Source: Albula goreensis (Eukaryota > Chordata > Actinopteri > Albuliformes > Albulidae). Taken from it: a stretch of DNA of 64,000 nucleotides. The stretch is from assembly GCA_022829145.1 (NCBI GenBank), contig CM040755.1, forward strand, positions 19,891,063 to 19,955,062, read 5' to 3'. The notes under the pieces are model-generated. The model saw only the letters and a list, made by a program, of their open reading frames with translations. It ran no database searches and was not told the origin of the DNA. Made by a program: the position numbers and the translations under genes. Position 1 is the first letter of the stretch, and the number at the start of each line of letters is the position of its first letter. Shown here piece after piece: positions 1-12,115 of this stretch.

Positions 1-3000
1 AATTGAAGTAAATTGGATAATTAGAGGGGAAAAATGACAAAATGGCTGTCAGTTCAACTTTATTCCAATCTATATCCCACTTATTTATGTACCTACTGGG
101 GACTGGTCACTGCTGCAACTTTGAATTCTCTGGAATCGAACATGGATTATTAGTGGACTTCCTTAAAAAAACAAAATTTGTTACAGAAGTATATAGATGA
201 AAATAGCTGAAAATACAGAATAACTACCAATAGCGATAAAATCTGATCAACCATCAAAACAGACAAAGTGCTTTAGAGTTAGTCCTCTCTGACTGTTGTC
301 AACTCATCAGTATCTGAAGGTGTAGCAGTATCAATCTAGTAGCTGCTATTATGACACACAATTAGCTGAAGTTACATTAAAATCGGATTAACAACTGTGA
401 ATATTAACCTCCCTTCCTGTTGACACTGGGTAGTGGTAGAGAGCAATGCAGGATAGAGTAATGACTGTCTTCTTGTGATGTAGAACAAGCATCTCAAGTT
501 TCAAACAAATTGAATAAAGTGTTTATGTGTTATGGCTTACTTCCTGTTACCACTATGTGGCGCTACTGGACCAGGAGATACATTTCCATAAGCAGTTGTG
601 ATGGAAAATATTTATCAATAAGTTTTATTACAATGAAATAAACCATTTAGGGTATAATCTTCACTGGTTGTGTTTCTTTGATGTAGAAAAGGAGGTAGTC
701 CACATTTCCTGTTCATGTGTTCTTAATGTCAAATTTGTTACAACAGCTGAATAACCACGATTAAAATTTTGAATTGACAGGAGTATTTGGTCCTCTCTCC
801 CAATCCACCCCCACCCCTTTCTCCAGCTCTTCTTGCTCTGGTTCTCTTCCCCCCTCCTTCTCAAACTTTTATGGCCATGTCATAGATATTTCTACAAGAC
901 ACCATGTTCATATTTCATAATATAAAAGTATAATCCGCATGGTGTTCTATGATCCAGTTGAGGACATTAATTGACTATCCTGTGTATCATGTAGAGATTG
1001 GCTGGAGTGAATTGTGAATTCCACATGTCATTCTACCACTAAGTGATGATCTTGTCGAATTATGTGGAATTCACAACTCAAAAGCAATCATTACATTACA
1101 TGGCACTGTTAAATCAAAACAAATAACTTCTCAAAAGAATTCATTCAACGGCAAGGGAATAGGGCCTTTCATGGCTGCGGAGTGTGTGCGGGAGTGTGTG
1201 AGGGTGCTTCTTGAGAGACAAATGTGAATATAGCTAGATTCTGATCTATCACTCATTACTTTTATCAAAATACTATTAGAGGATGGAGATCTACTATGGA
1301 ACTGGTTCTAAAGTTCCCAGCACCAAGTAATTGATATGCACCGAACTTACTGACACTACTATCAATATTAGCAGGTATTCTTCAGATTCTAGCAGGTCGT
1401 TTATGATTTATATTTCAGAGGGCCAATGATGCAATGGTTAGACCTTGATCAAACACTGAGTCCTGTGTTCACATGGGTGCTTACATTTTCTGGTGTCCAA
1501 CTACCCTTGACAAAATTTGTTGCTGACTGGCCACATGTGGGTGTGTCTAAGGAAGGAGTCCTATGACGTTCCTTAGACCTCTCTAGAAGTAGGACAATTT
1601 GAAGCTCCATTGGTACTTCTGATTGATCACATATTGCAAAATGATGCATATAAAATGGAAACTTGCATCAGTGGATGCCATACAATAAAAGGCGAATCAC
1701 TCTGAACCTTTCAAAGCAGACTGCAATACCTATAAAGCACGTTGTTGGCCTTACTCATATTTTTTTAACCTCACATACATATGGAGGCCCTTGAAGACCA
1801 TTTAATATTATATATTCATTGATATGTAATGTAAATACATAAAGAACAAATTGAATAGACATCAATGTGTGAAAATAAAAACATGGAGAAATAAGGGTTA
1901 AAAAGCAATTAGTTAGGGAAGTTGTCTTTGTTGGGACTAATGAACACCATAGTTAATGGTCCAACAATGGCATGTTTACAGTAAAAAACAAAAGCATTGT
2001 TACTTACGCCTCAGTACCCCTCTGACCTTGTAAACAAAGCAGGGGAATCCTTCACTTTCTTCTCAACTTGGAAGTACATATAATTCTAAGAATCGTAAGA
2101 GAAATGTATGAACCAGGATCTTACAGATTAGCCCTTCATGTTTGGTCTGTATATCTCTTTGTGTAATTTGGGAGACATGTTTTCAATGTGTTTGCATTGT
2201 TATACTATCCTATAGGAAGCATTTGAGATACCTCAATCACAGTTCATTAAGTCTCCCACAACCTGACCCCATTATGGTCACTTACTCGCCCACCCAAACC
2301 CCACTGACTTTCCCCTCTCTAATAACTGAGCCCATGGTGACAATTGTTTGAATTCTAGGAATCAACATTGTAGGTGACTACTTGGTCACAGTGACACTAT
2401 CTGATGAGAGGCAAGATGAATTGTGTGATGACATAGGATCGATTTAAGGTCCAGCTTGCTCCAATGCTTTACATTTCAATGTTCTGTTTTTTGTTGTTCC
2501 CCTGCTATTGGATGTGCCACTGGCCATCAAGGATGTGAGCAAGCAATAAACTTCCATGACTTCACAATGACTCCAGATATTTGTGAGTCTACTAAAGTTT
2601 AATAATGTCAAATAAAGTCAGCTGAGTGATCATTTAAAACACAATCATATGAAATCCAACCAGTTTTGAAAGATCTATGAATAATTATGTTGTCTTTATT
2701 GACAAAGTGACCCAGAGGTCCATAGAGAGAGATTTACGAATTTGCAAGTCAATCATCACTGATTGGTAGTTGTTTCAGTCGCTATTGTATTAATGTTTAT
2801 ATAATGGGATACAGCAGTTAATTAATCATCAGTGTGTTTTGGCATAATATACAGCAAAACAATTAGAATGTTATCTCCAATCCCCTTTAAAAGCCACCTG
2901 TGGTTTGCTTCTATAATGGCAGTCTTAGCAAGTGGAAGAAACAGACCAGCTTGCATACAATGTGTACAGATAATTTAAGGAAACAACAGGCAGCAGTTGA

Positions 3001-4329
3001 CCATCTGACCCTCAGAGATTTGGAATGGAAGACCATTGGTAGATCTTCAAAAAACTTGACAAATTTGACACAAATATGGAGAACATATACTGTGAACATG
3101 TATTGACAACTCTGAAGACTTCCTGTTTGTTCAATCAGACCACACAAAGGAAAGGAGACTTTTAGATATGCTTAAACACTGAACTTTACATGTAAACAGT
3201 ATGATGAAATGAAGACTTCACATATTTGGAACTATAAGCATTTGTGTTTTGGTGTCCTTTTATGTTAGGGCCAGCATAATGACAATCCATTGCAACACAC
3301 ACACATTGCCTCTCTGCTGTTACCCTGCGGCTCTTCACCCATCAAGCTTGTGAATAGGTTTTGAAAAGGAAGTGATCCCTCTCACATTCATTGTTTTTCA
3401 GATAGTTTTGCAGACAGAGTTCCTCAGCACTTGTGACAAGGACACTTCCTGATTTAGTTTGGCAGCAAGTGGATGAAAACATATTTTTGGAGGTGTTGGG
3501 CTCATGGGTTAAAAGCTATTGCCAAGCCTTAGCCTCCAGAACAATAGCACAATTACAGAAAAAACAAAAAGCCAAGTATGAAAATGTGATAGATAAGCAT
3601 ACTTTGGCATAGTGAATAACCAGAATTAAACCAAATTATAAATATAAATGGTCACATACTGAATAATGTGCCAAAAACAATAATTATAATATATAATAAA
3701 TTTTTAAAATAATAATTTAAACAGTAAATTATTTCATGTCCAGTTAATATCATCTTCCAAAATCATAGAAAACATTCAAAGTTGAACCACTGAGACATCA
3801 ATACATTGGGAATGGAGGTACAGATTTTTATTAATCTGAATCACTTATTGCTTATACCCGTAGTCATCAATGAATTAGAGACATTCACCCACAGGACAGT
3901 ACAGGACCCTATATGCAAAAATTGGAAAAACATGGCTGTAAGAGAGCAGGCAACTACACCTCAAGTGGTCATTGATTGATGTCTGAGTGAAGAACAGTCT
4001 TGGCAATGCCATCTCATGGAATAACTATTTTATGGTTTTCTTTGAGGTGAGCTGTACGACAGTGTGATGCCTCTAGACTGATTTGTTTACGCTCTCCAGA
4101 TTTAACAATCCCCAGCCACCTTGTCAAGGTGAGCTACAGTTCAGTTTTTCATAGATGTAAGACACCTTTCAATCAGTTTCCTCAACGTTCTGGAATTGAA
4201 TGCATAATACATCCTAACATGTTTTCCAGTACTTTTGTGAATCAGTCAAACTGGCAACTCATCCAACAGTGCAATGAAACAAAGCCTTCTGAAGCATTTG
4301 CCACCCTTGGATAGATTTGTCTATCTCAC
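1..4329. other. Intergenic, nothing recognised
   Basis: AT-rich sequence with only short chance open frames (up to 78 codons). A stretch near 1,420-1,490 faintly resembles the box A of a tRNA-derived SINE but lacks a convincing box B, so no repeat is called. Confidence 0.6.
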
Positions 4330-4739
4330 TTAACCCTTGAGTTCTATTGATATTGTCTTTACTTCCTCGTTGTTTGGGGTCTCAAAGACCCTAGACTAGT
4401 ACCTGTGAAAATAATAGTTCAACCAATTTTGTCTTTTTTACTTTTGACCTAATTAACCCAATTGACAGCCCCATGAGAACTAGAGTTGTTCCCATGGTAA
4501 AAGACTGATTTCTGATGCTTGCAAAGTAATAACATTGCAACCTTGTGGCAGGTGTATATATGTGTGAAAAAGAGATATGGGCGGGGGAGGGGTAAATTTG
4601 CAAGGATTTGTGAGTATGTGTGTGCCTGCAGATTTATCATAATTATTTGGGAGGGGTTATAATTATTTATCATAATTATTTGGGAGTCAACTATACCTTA
4701 AACATCAATTAAGGTTTCAAAGTCTGTGAGACCCCAAAC
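4330..4739. repeat. Possible piggyBac-like relic with internal inverted repeat
   Basis: TTAA at 4330-4333 is followed by CCCTTGAG, like the TTAA+CCC start of piggyBac elements. GTTTGGGGTCTCAAAGAC (4372-4389) is repeated inverted at 4722-4739 with one mismatch, and a third related copy in direct orientation lies near 4,894. No matching right end with TTAA was found, and no transposase, so at best this is a decayed non-autonomous copy. Confidence 0.3.
4632..4686. repeat. Two-copy 22-bp direct repeat, 33-bp spacing
   Basis: The 22-base string starting ATTTATCATAATTATT occurs identically at 4632-4653 and 4665-4686. It looks like a small local duplication. Confidence 0.8.
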
Positions 4740-4904
4740 AGAGCCAATGTGAGTTTTTCTGTGAGGACTTTTGAATCATGCCATCGACTCAAAATCATAT
4801 TTATTAGAAGTTCTCATGAAATGATGAAAAGTCATGACGTATCAAGCTGATAAAACAATGTTAAGTATATTTTTAAGCTGTTAAAGAGGCTCTGGGGTCT
4901 CACA

Positions 4905-6274
4905 AACCCAAAACAGAAGATGGGTGTTACAAAGCATTGGGTTGGTGAGCTTAAGTAATTTTGTTATGAAGGGGGAAAATTCCCATTCCATGTGTCAATG
5001 GAATTCTCTCTCTCTTTTTCTCCAAAATTTCTCTTCCTCTGAAACGACAGCCAGAGAGAGAACATTGCCATCATTTGATTGTGTTTGGTTGATAAGACAG
5101 TGAATCACTCAAATTAAGTTAGGATCAAAAGGCATGGATGACATGTTTACAGACTTTCTCAGGGCAAAATGGTGGAGAGATCACCACTAAATCATATATC
5201 AAGCATATTCATTCGGCCAGAGCATCTCCAGTAATGCCATATACTTTGGTTGAATAACTCACTGACTGCTAATGTGTACAGGAACTTAACTGGTTCAGTC
5301 AGTGAATTTTGACTATGATTATGGTTCCTTTGGAATTTCAAATCATGATAAGTCAAGGTCACAAGAAATTTAAAAATACAGAGATTACATATATACAGGC
5401 AACTGTATCCCTCACTGACTGTGACAGCAAACATGATTACAATGTGGCTAGCACTTTACCTATATGGGAATAAAAAAAGTGTATTTGATGAAAAGTGTAT
5501 GCAAAGAAAGCCAGCCCCTGAAGTAAACAACAAAAAGATGGTGACAAGATTGATTGCATGAACTTCACGACTTGTCTACTTCACCCAAATCGAACTCCAT
5601 GCACTTAATGTATGTTTAGCATATTTGGCACAGTCTACAGTCCATAAAGATGGAAACTCTTCAGAAAGTGGAATGAGGGAAAGAGGCCTTTTAAAGTTGA
5701 GCTATTATTCTTTGTTAACCAGTGTTTTGAATTTAGCATCTCTGGTGTTTTTCATTAAGAAAGGAATCACCTTTGGTTTGCCAGGATTTTAATCAAAACC
5801 AGATTCTTATGACATTTAATTGAAGCAAGATGGACCTCCACGCAGCATACAGCGGTCTTTATGTGACATGGTAACCCATCACTTTAACAGTACTGCTCAC
5901 TTGAAAAGAAAGTTATCATAATATTTTGCTGTTTCACAAAAAGGGAAGTCAATAATTATACTACATTATCACGATGCTGAAATAATTTCAGGGCTCAAAG
6001 CTAAAACAAGAGACAAAATCAATCTCCAGATCAATGAATCTTTTCTCCAGGCATGAAATGTTTTTAAACATAAACATTATTTTGCTGTTTTAGTGTTGTT
6101 TTGTAGTCTGTGCATATGTGTCTGTGTGTATATGTGTTAATATGATCTAACAAAGAGTTGGGCTGCCCTTTGCCTTTAGTCACTTTAAATGTTTTTATTA
6201 ATTTTCACACAATTATTGCACAGCAACCCTAACACCAACTTGAGTAACCTCCCTAAATTCCACCCTCTAATCCC
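4905..6274. other. Intergenic, nothing recognised
   Basis: AT-rich, with a CT-rich patch near 5,005-5,040. There is no open frame of note and no repeat I can name. Confidence 0.6.
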
Positions 6275-6817
6275 CTAGCCCACACTCACCATGGGGATAG
6301 AAAATAATAAATAAATAATGAAAATGGGGGTTCTACCAATTAGCAAGGCTCCCTTGCTTGTATCATGCATTCTGACATTCACAATGTAATATACGGCTTC
6401 CATGTTCTGAAAGATTATCATTAGGTCCTTGCAAGGAATTCTGATTTTTACAACTAAAGATATTGCATAATGTCTTTTTAACAATGGATATGAGAGTTTG
6501 AAAAGCAACATCCAATACAGCAGCTTTGAGCGATGAGCCAATAGTAAACCAATGTCTTGTGAAGTGCTAATCCATTTTGGATCTTTCAAAAAGAGCAAGG
6601 AGTGGAGTTGGCTCAGTATAACATTTTGCTATTTGTGAAAGTATTTAGTCCAGAATTCTACTAATTCAGGGCAATCCAAAATGTTAAAAAGAGTGCCTGG
6701 AGCAGGCTTAGGATCCACCTCTGGGTTCATTTTTAATGATCTTAATTTAGAAATATGAACTACAAATGGAAGAGGAGTGATCGCTATGCAACATGAAGGG
6801 GAAAACTCTGAAAGCAT
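6275..6817 (-). pseudogene. L1/Tx1-type LINE ORF2 C-terminal relic
   Basis: Two stretches in the same minus-strand frame (6817-6629 and 6598-6275), parted by stop codons, read like the end of an L1-type ORF2. GTLFNILDCPELVEFWTK resembles the conserved 'H..W.CP....FW' zinc-knuckle-like block, and DPKWIST...R.LLYWMLLFKLS resembles the following 'DP...LG...LL...AK' block. It is too decayed to be active. Family assignment is by pattern memory. Confidence 0.45.
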
Positions 6818-8099
6818 GAAAGAATATTAGCTTAGTCAGAAGACCTTATCTGCAATGTTATGAACCATGAGGCACGCCTGTAAAATCAACTTGATTTTGT
6901 AGAACTTACATACAAATTACCCACTTTCGATTCCAGGTATGAGTGTCAAAACATTTTCCATCATGATTTGAAGAAAAAAAAAGGAGACACAATCCAAAGG
7001 CAGTGAACATTTTGATGTAGGTGGAGGGAATCATTGTATTAGATCATTGAGTTACATCCCTTCTGACCTGGTTCAAAAGCCTTGATATATTATACCAATC
7101 CTCAGGAAGGGAAGCCTTCAGTCCTTGAAGAGATTAATGAGGTGGAAATATATTCTGCTCTATGTTCTAGCACTTTCTATAAAGATTTAGTGGTGTTTGC
7201 ATCTGGTAATTGGCACAGTTATGGAGGCCCAAAAAGCTGTATGAACAGTCATTGACTACCTCAAAAAGTAGAGATGAGACAAATTAATGCTAAATGATCA
7301 AAAGTGATAAACACTCAGAGACAGAAGAGCTGGGTCTACCATTAATCATGTGACAGGTTACTCCATATTAAGCATCAACTACTGCAGTCAAGGCTAGAAG
7401 CACTGCCATAGAAGAAATTAAGAAAAAACTGTACATAATCTCTCTCATTAAAGAAGTGAATGTGGAAAAGAGAAGAGGACTAAAGCTCTCTTCAAGCCAA
7501 CTCTATCCATGCAGTATTTATGATACACGGAAATGAAGGACGTCATTGCTTCTTTGCATCTTTGAAGTACAAATATCCCAAGGCTCCATCAACCCCAGTC
7601 TTAAATGTTTTTGTTGACCTTTCATTCTGGTTTCTTCCATTTCTCTGCAAATTCCTAAACAGCTCAACATCAATGAAGTCTGGTAGCAAACTTGAGTATT
7701 CTGCATATAAAAATCATGAAAATGATGAGAAAACCCAGGAAACTATAGATAAATTCCAGCTGGATTTGAAAACCCAACAAATGGTTATTTAGAATCTCAG
7801 TGCTTTTGCCTGTGTTTCATTACTGACCTTGTTGTTCCCAGAAAAACAGGCCAGACTCACCCTTAGCTGCTCAAACTTTCATACCCATTACTAGTGACTG
7901 ATGAGATGGAAAATAAGGCTGTTACCTTGCCTTTATATCATTTTTTTCTCAACATTTTTCTGTTTACTTTCCTTGATTAACAATGGAGTAATTAGATATA
8001 ATTATGTGGATATGCTTACAATACATATATGTAGAACTATAACTGGTTATTCCCCATTGTGGAATGAGATTTACAAATTGTATAAATGCTATCTAATTT
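6818..8099. other. Intergenic, nothing firm
   Basis: May include further decayed LINE sequence around 7,500-7,790, where both strands are open for 60-90 codons, but no motif could be identified. Confidence 0.4.
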
Positions 8100-8830
8100 T
8101 TTACAGGGGTGTGGTCTTTGTCACCACTTCCAGACACCTCTTTTTCCAGGCTTTAGTATTCTCACATCTGGACCACTGAAATTCTTTTCTTCTACTAATC
8201 CATTGCAGATAATGTAGAACACTGCTGCATGACTTGTTTTATGACTTCCTAAGTACGGTCATGCCACATCCCTCCTCATCTCACTTGATCATGTCCAGTT
8301 TAATACCTTGGCACTACCCTACAGGTCATAGAATTTAACAGTTGCGATGTACCTCTTGTCAATCTTAGACACCCACACCCTAGCCACATCCCTCTGTTCT
8401 GTAACCATAATGTGACTGATGATCCCTGTGCTGTGCGATTGCATGTCTAAGTCATCATGCCTGTCTGTTGCCAGTGGTGGAACAAACCTTTTGCTGATGT
8501 CAGGACAACAGAATCACTGACCATCTTTTAACATGCATTGAAGATTCACAATCTCTTTGGACTGTTTGGACTGAAATTAAGGTTAAACTGTCTTATGATA
8601 CTTATGGTTATTATTCTCTTCTTAGGGCTGATTTAGAATATATAGTTTGTTGTAAGGACTTGGGTTCAATTCTGCTTAGCATAGTGAACATACATCAGTG
8701 TTTTTGTCATGTCACATATGCACTCACTGGTCTGGGAATGTTATTAGCCAGGCCTGGTGCGATTGCTCATGTTAATCAGGACAATTCCATATTGCAAATC
8801 ACTCTGGTTTAGAGCTTCTGATAATAACTC
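8100..8830 (+). pseudogene. L2-clade LINE relic: end of reverse transcriptase ORF plus 3' tail
   Basis: Across changing frames the plus strand reads ALVFSHLDHCNSF (compare LV.SRLDYCNSLL), an RTLLHDL block (compare QNAAARL) and NKPFADVRTTESLTIF (compare WNALPADVR..ESL..F), all hallmarks of the C-terminus of fish L2-type LINEs. Near 8,795-8,830 follows a decayed form of the L2/SINE tail (compare CGCTCTGGATAAGAGCGTCT). Multiple stops and frameshifts show it is dead. Confidence 0.65.
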
Positions 8831-11699
8831 CAACATAGTCTATGTAATTATACTTACTTAAAATGCGTACCTCCACTGAGATTTCGTATACAAACCTCAG
8901 CAACTGAATGTCAAGATGAAAAAAATCCTTCCCCGTTTAGGTTTTTTTTTTTAAGGAATAAAATACCTTATGGAATCAGTTCACACTATTAGCTCATAAT
9001 CCCCAGTCATGTTGGTCTGAAGTAAATGTTCTTGGATATATCTGAAATACTTAGAAGTGACATGTTATGGTCTGATGGATATAATTGGAACAAAAACTGA
9101 AGCATAAAGCTACCCTGGATTTCAAGGGGAAATCCACTAAGGAAGCCAAAAGAAGAAAGTGCCAAGAGAGCTTGATACAAATTTGTTTCTACTGAAAATC
9201 AAACAAAGAATATGCATTATAATTAAAATTCTATCCTCTGTACAGTTAACTATATGAAATACAGTTGATTTCCTTCAAAACCTTAATGGAAGATTAATTC
9301 AGATTTTTTTTTTCCTGGAAAACATTACCGAAGATGCAAACAGGCATTTCAGTGTAGACCTACATGCAAAATGAATAAACTGTAAAACAGGATTTTATGG
9401 CATCCAAATTAGAGACAAAAACAGAAATTAGATCTCTTAATTTCCTTTATGAAAGATAAATACAGGCTAAAGGGTACAGTGTGGGGCTATGAAAACAGTG
9501 TCCTTTTTGATACTTTGTTACAGATTCTTGCTGTCTGGTTAATGTTTGTATGGCTGAAAGCAGAAGAAAGGCCTTTATGTCTCCAGCTGTGGCTGTGTGA
9601 GAACAGTTACAGTCAAACTCCACTGCCTAGGAAGTGATTTTGACATTAGTCTTCTGGGTTTCATAAAACATTTCTGTACAATCGTGTCTTTTTGGAGGGC
9701 GACAGTGGCACTTGTATGATCCGTTTTTTGTATGTAGTGCACCACAGAAATACACACTGCTGAACACCTTTGACTGTCCATCACAGGACCGCCATGATTT
9801 TTACTGCAGATTTTTCAAATGCCTCACCCACATTTTTCTCTGATTATTGTGTGTGTGTGTGTGTGCGTGTGCGTGTGCATGTGTGTGTATTTTGAAAAAA
9901 TGATTCTTCTCTGGGTTATGTTAAGTGTTTCCTTTCTTTACTGCCCCCCTCCAGACTTTCCTTCAATCTGGTTTCACTTGCAGCTAATGAGGCAAAAAGT
10001 TTTTTCCTCTCTCCCCCTCTTTTTTGACGCATTGTTTGTGGGTTTTTTAAGCACAATTAAATTTGGAATTGTGCAAACCCCTTTGATTTAGAGAGGTAAC
10101 CCTACATCTACTAAAGCTCCCTCTACCCAACCTCCTGCTCACCTCATCTTTAACTCCCACTGACCCCTCTCCACCTCCTCCATCCAGGAGATCACACTAC
10201 TCAGTACCAGTATTTCAGTTGGAAATACCACAAAAAACTCATAGAAGGTATTACTGGATTTTACTGTTCAACATTCCAGCAATACCAGTCTCAAACTTTG
10301 CTGGAACAACTGTTCTACAAAAGTAGACCCCTTTAGGACAATTAACTAAAGGATTGTGTGTACAGAATCATGTGCAAAACTGTTACCATGCATAAACTCA
10401 TATCCAGACTGATCAACTTACAAAATGCAAATAGGATGGTGTGTCCTCAAATCAAAAGGTACACAGACTGTTCAGTAAACGTGAATGATCATGTAAAATA
10501 AACAAGAATACACTTTAAGGATACATATATCATTAGTCGTACAAATAAATACATATTTAATGATGAAGCAAAACCTATGACAAAATACAATAATAACTAG
10601 TGTTTGAATCAAACAAGCAATATAATGTCTATTATAACAAAAAATGAATAACAAAGCAAATAAAAGCCATTGTTTGACAAGATTTTATATGATACTAATG
10701 GTAAGAGTAGTGAAAGTAACTGCAGTTGCAGTCATTCCAGTCCTGACAACAGTTTAATGTAAATTAAGGTCAAGATAACTTCCCAACGTGTAAAATCTTT
10801 CATTTAAATACGGCTGTTTGCAGCTGTCATTTGCCTAATTACTTTGTTGATCACCCACAAAGAGTGAAATGATAGCACAATCAAAAACTTTTGGTGCAGA
10901 CAAAAAAATGTCACCCCTTATTTGTGGGCTTAGTTAATCAACCTGTCTGTGACCAATGCAAAAATCTCATATCTTTTTCCCCAAAACAGTCTTACATTGT
11001 ATTTAATCCTATAACAATAATTAGCTCTGTCCTATAGAATAGCAGTTTCATGTAAAAGAGGCTGATTGTTGGCACTGGAACAGAACCTGGATCAAAATTA
11101 ATTGAGTCATTAAAAGGGATCCAATATCTCTTAATGTTGACAGTAAACACTGTTCATTTTGGAAACCATTAGAAGTGAGTGTTTGTAGCAAGTAATTTTA
11201 ACCCATTGGCCACAGTCACTACAGAAAAGGAAAGCTATTCCCTCTGAAACAGCCTCTATCCTTAGTTACCCGTTGTAGATTTGACCATATTTTGTGCAGC
11301 CAGCATATGAGCCTGAGTAAAGAGAAACACACGCATGCTTTTGTTAACCACAACACCATGCAGTACAGTGGTGGCTTGGGGCCCACCATGCTTCAAGCCC
11401 AGACGATACGAATCATGGGATATCACTCCTGTTTGTGTCTGTGGGTCCCCCTTCCCAAGACGTCCTCCAGCTATAATGAATTGTTTTTGTTGGAAGCAGT
11501 CAACCTCGTTTTCACGCAAAGGAGGGCCACCGACTGACAAGGAAAGGAAGAGGCTGAGTGAGCCAGACAAAAGCCTTCCAGAGGTCACTTGCAAACACAG
11601 TCTGGGGGATCATGAATGCCAGGTCTGCTTTTGTCTACCCAGGCAAATGTTCAAAATTCACAACAGAGAGCCCAGGTATGCCAAATTGTGGTGTAATAA
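8831..11699. other. Intergenic, microsatellite only
   Basis: Contains the GT repeat at 9,849-9,889. The part at about 10,680-10,990 is AT-rich single-copy-looking sequence with homeobox-like TAAT cores; nothing further is claimed. Overlapping open frames on both strands at 11,262-11,703 match no family I know. Confidence 0.5.
9849..9889. repeat. GT dinucleotide microsatellite
   Basis: Run of about 20 GT units with GC interruptions. Confidence 0.95.
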
Positions 11700-12115
11700 T
11701 TAAATTTGCTCCACTGCTGGGTGGTTCACCCTGTTAATGTACTGTTCCAGTGTGTTATTTGGTCAAATTTTGACCTTGTTAGTGTTGACTATAGCTGGCA
11801 GCCCCATAGCATATAATTTGGCTGGGGCTTCACACTTGGAGAGAGGGATTTGGTCTGCAGGGATGTCAGTGTCTCATTGCTCACCACTGTTCCCCACAGG
11901 CCTTTGGAGTCTGGAGTCAGGTTCCCGAAAAGTCCTGCATATGATGTTTTGCCATACCTGTTGTCTGGCTCAGCTTGTGGGCTGCAGTGCAAAAAGAGAC
12001 GATGGAGGATTGCGTGGTTCAAAGGAGAGCCAAACACTTTCAGAGGGGTTTGCAGCAAAAACAAAAGTGATAGGAAATTCAAAAATAAAATGTCCAATCA
12101 CAAGCAAATATAAAT
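11700..12115 (+). repeat. Probable SINE-like interspersed repeat
   Basis: A GC-richer block, with phrases such as GGGATGTCAGTGTCTCATTG and CTGGCAGCCCC, ends in an A-rich tail (about 12,050-12,115). It resembles a family of fish interspersed repeats that I recall from other genomes but cannot name. Overlapping open frames on both strands (up to 126 codons) are by-products of the block. Confidence 0.4.

Noticed and set aside
1420..1490. tRNA-SINE-like head (ATGCAATGGTTAGAC)
   Set aside because: Box A-like only; no convincing box B or tail, so not called as a SINE.
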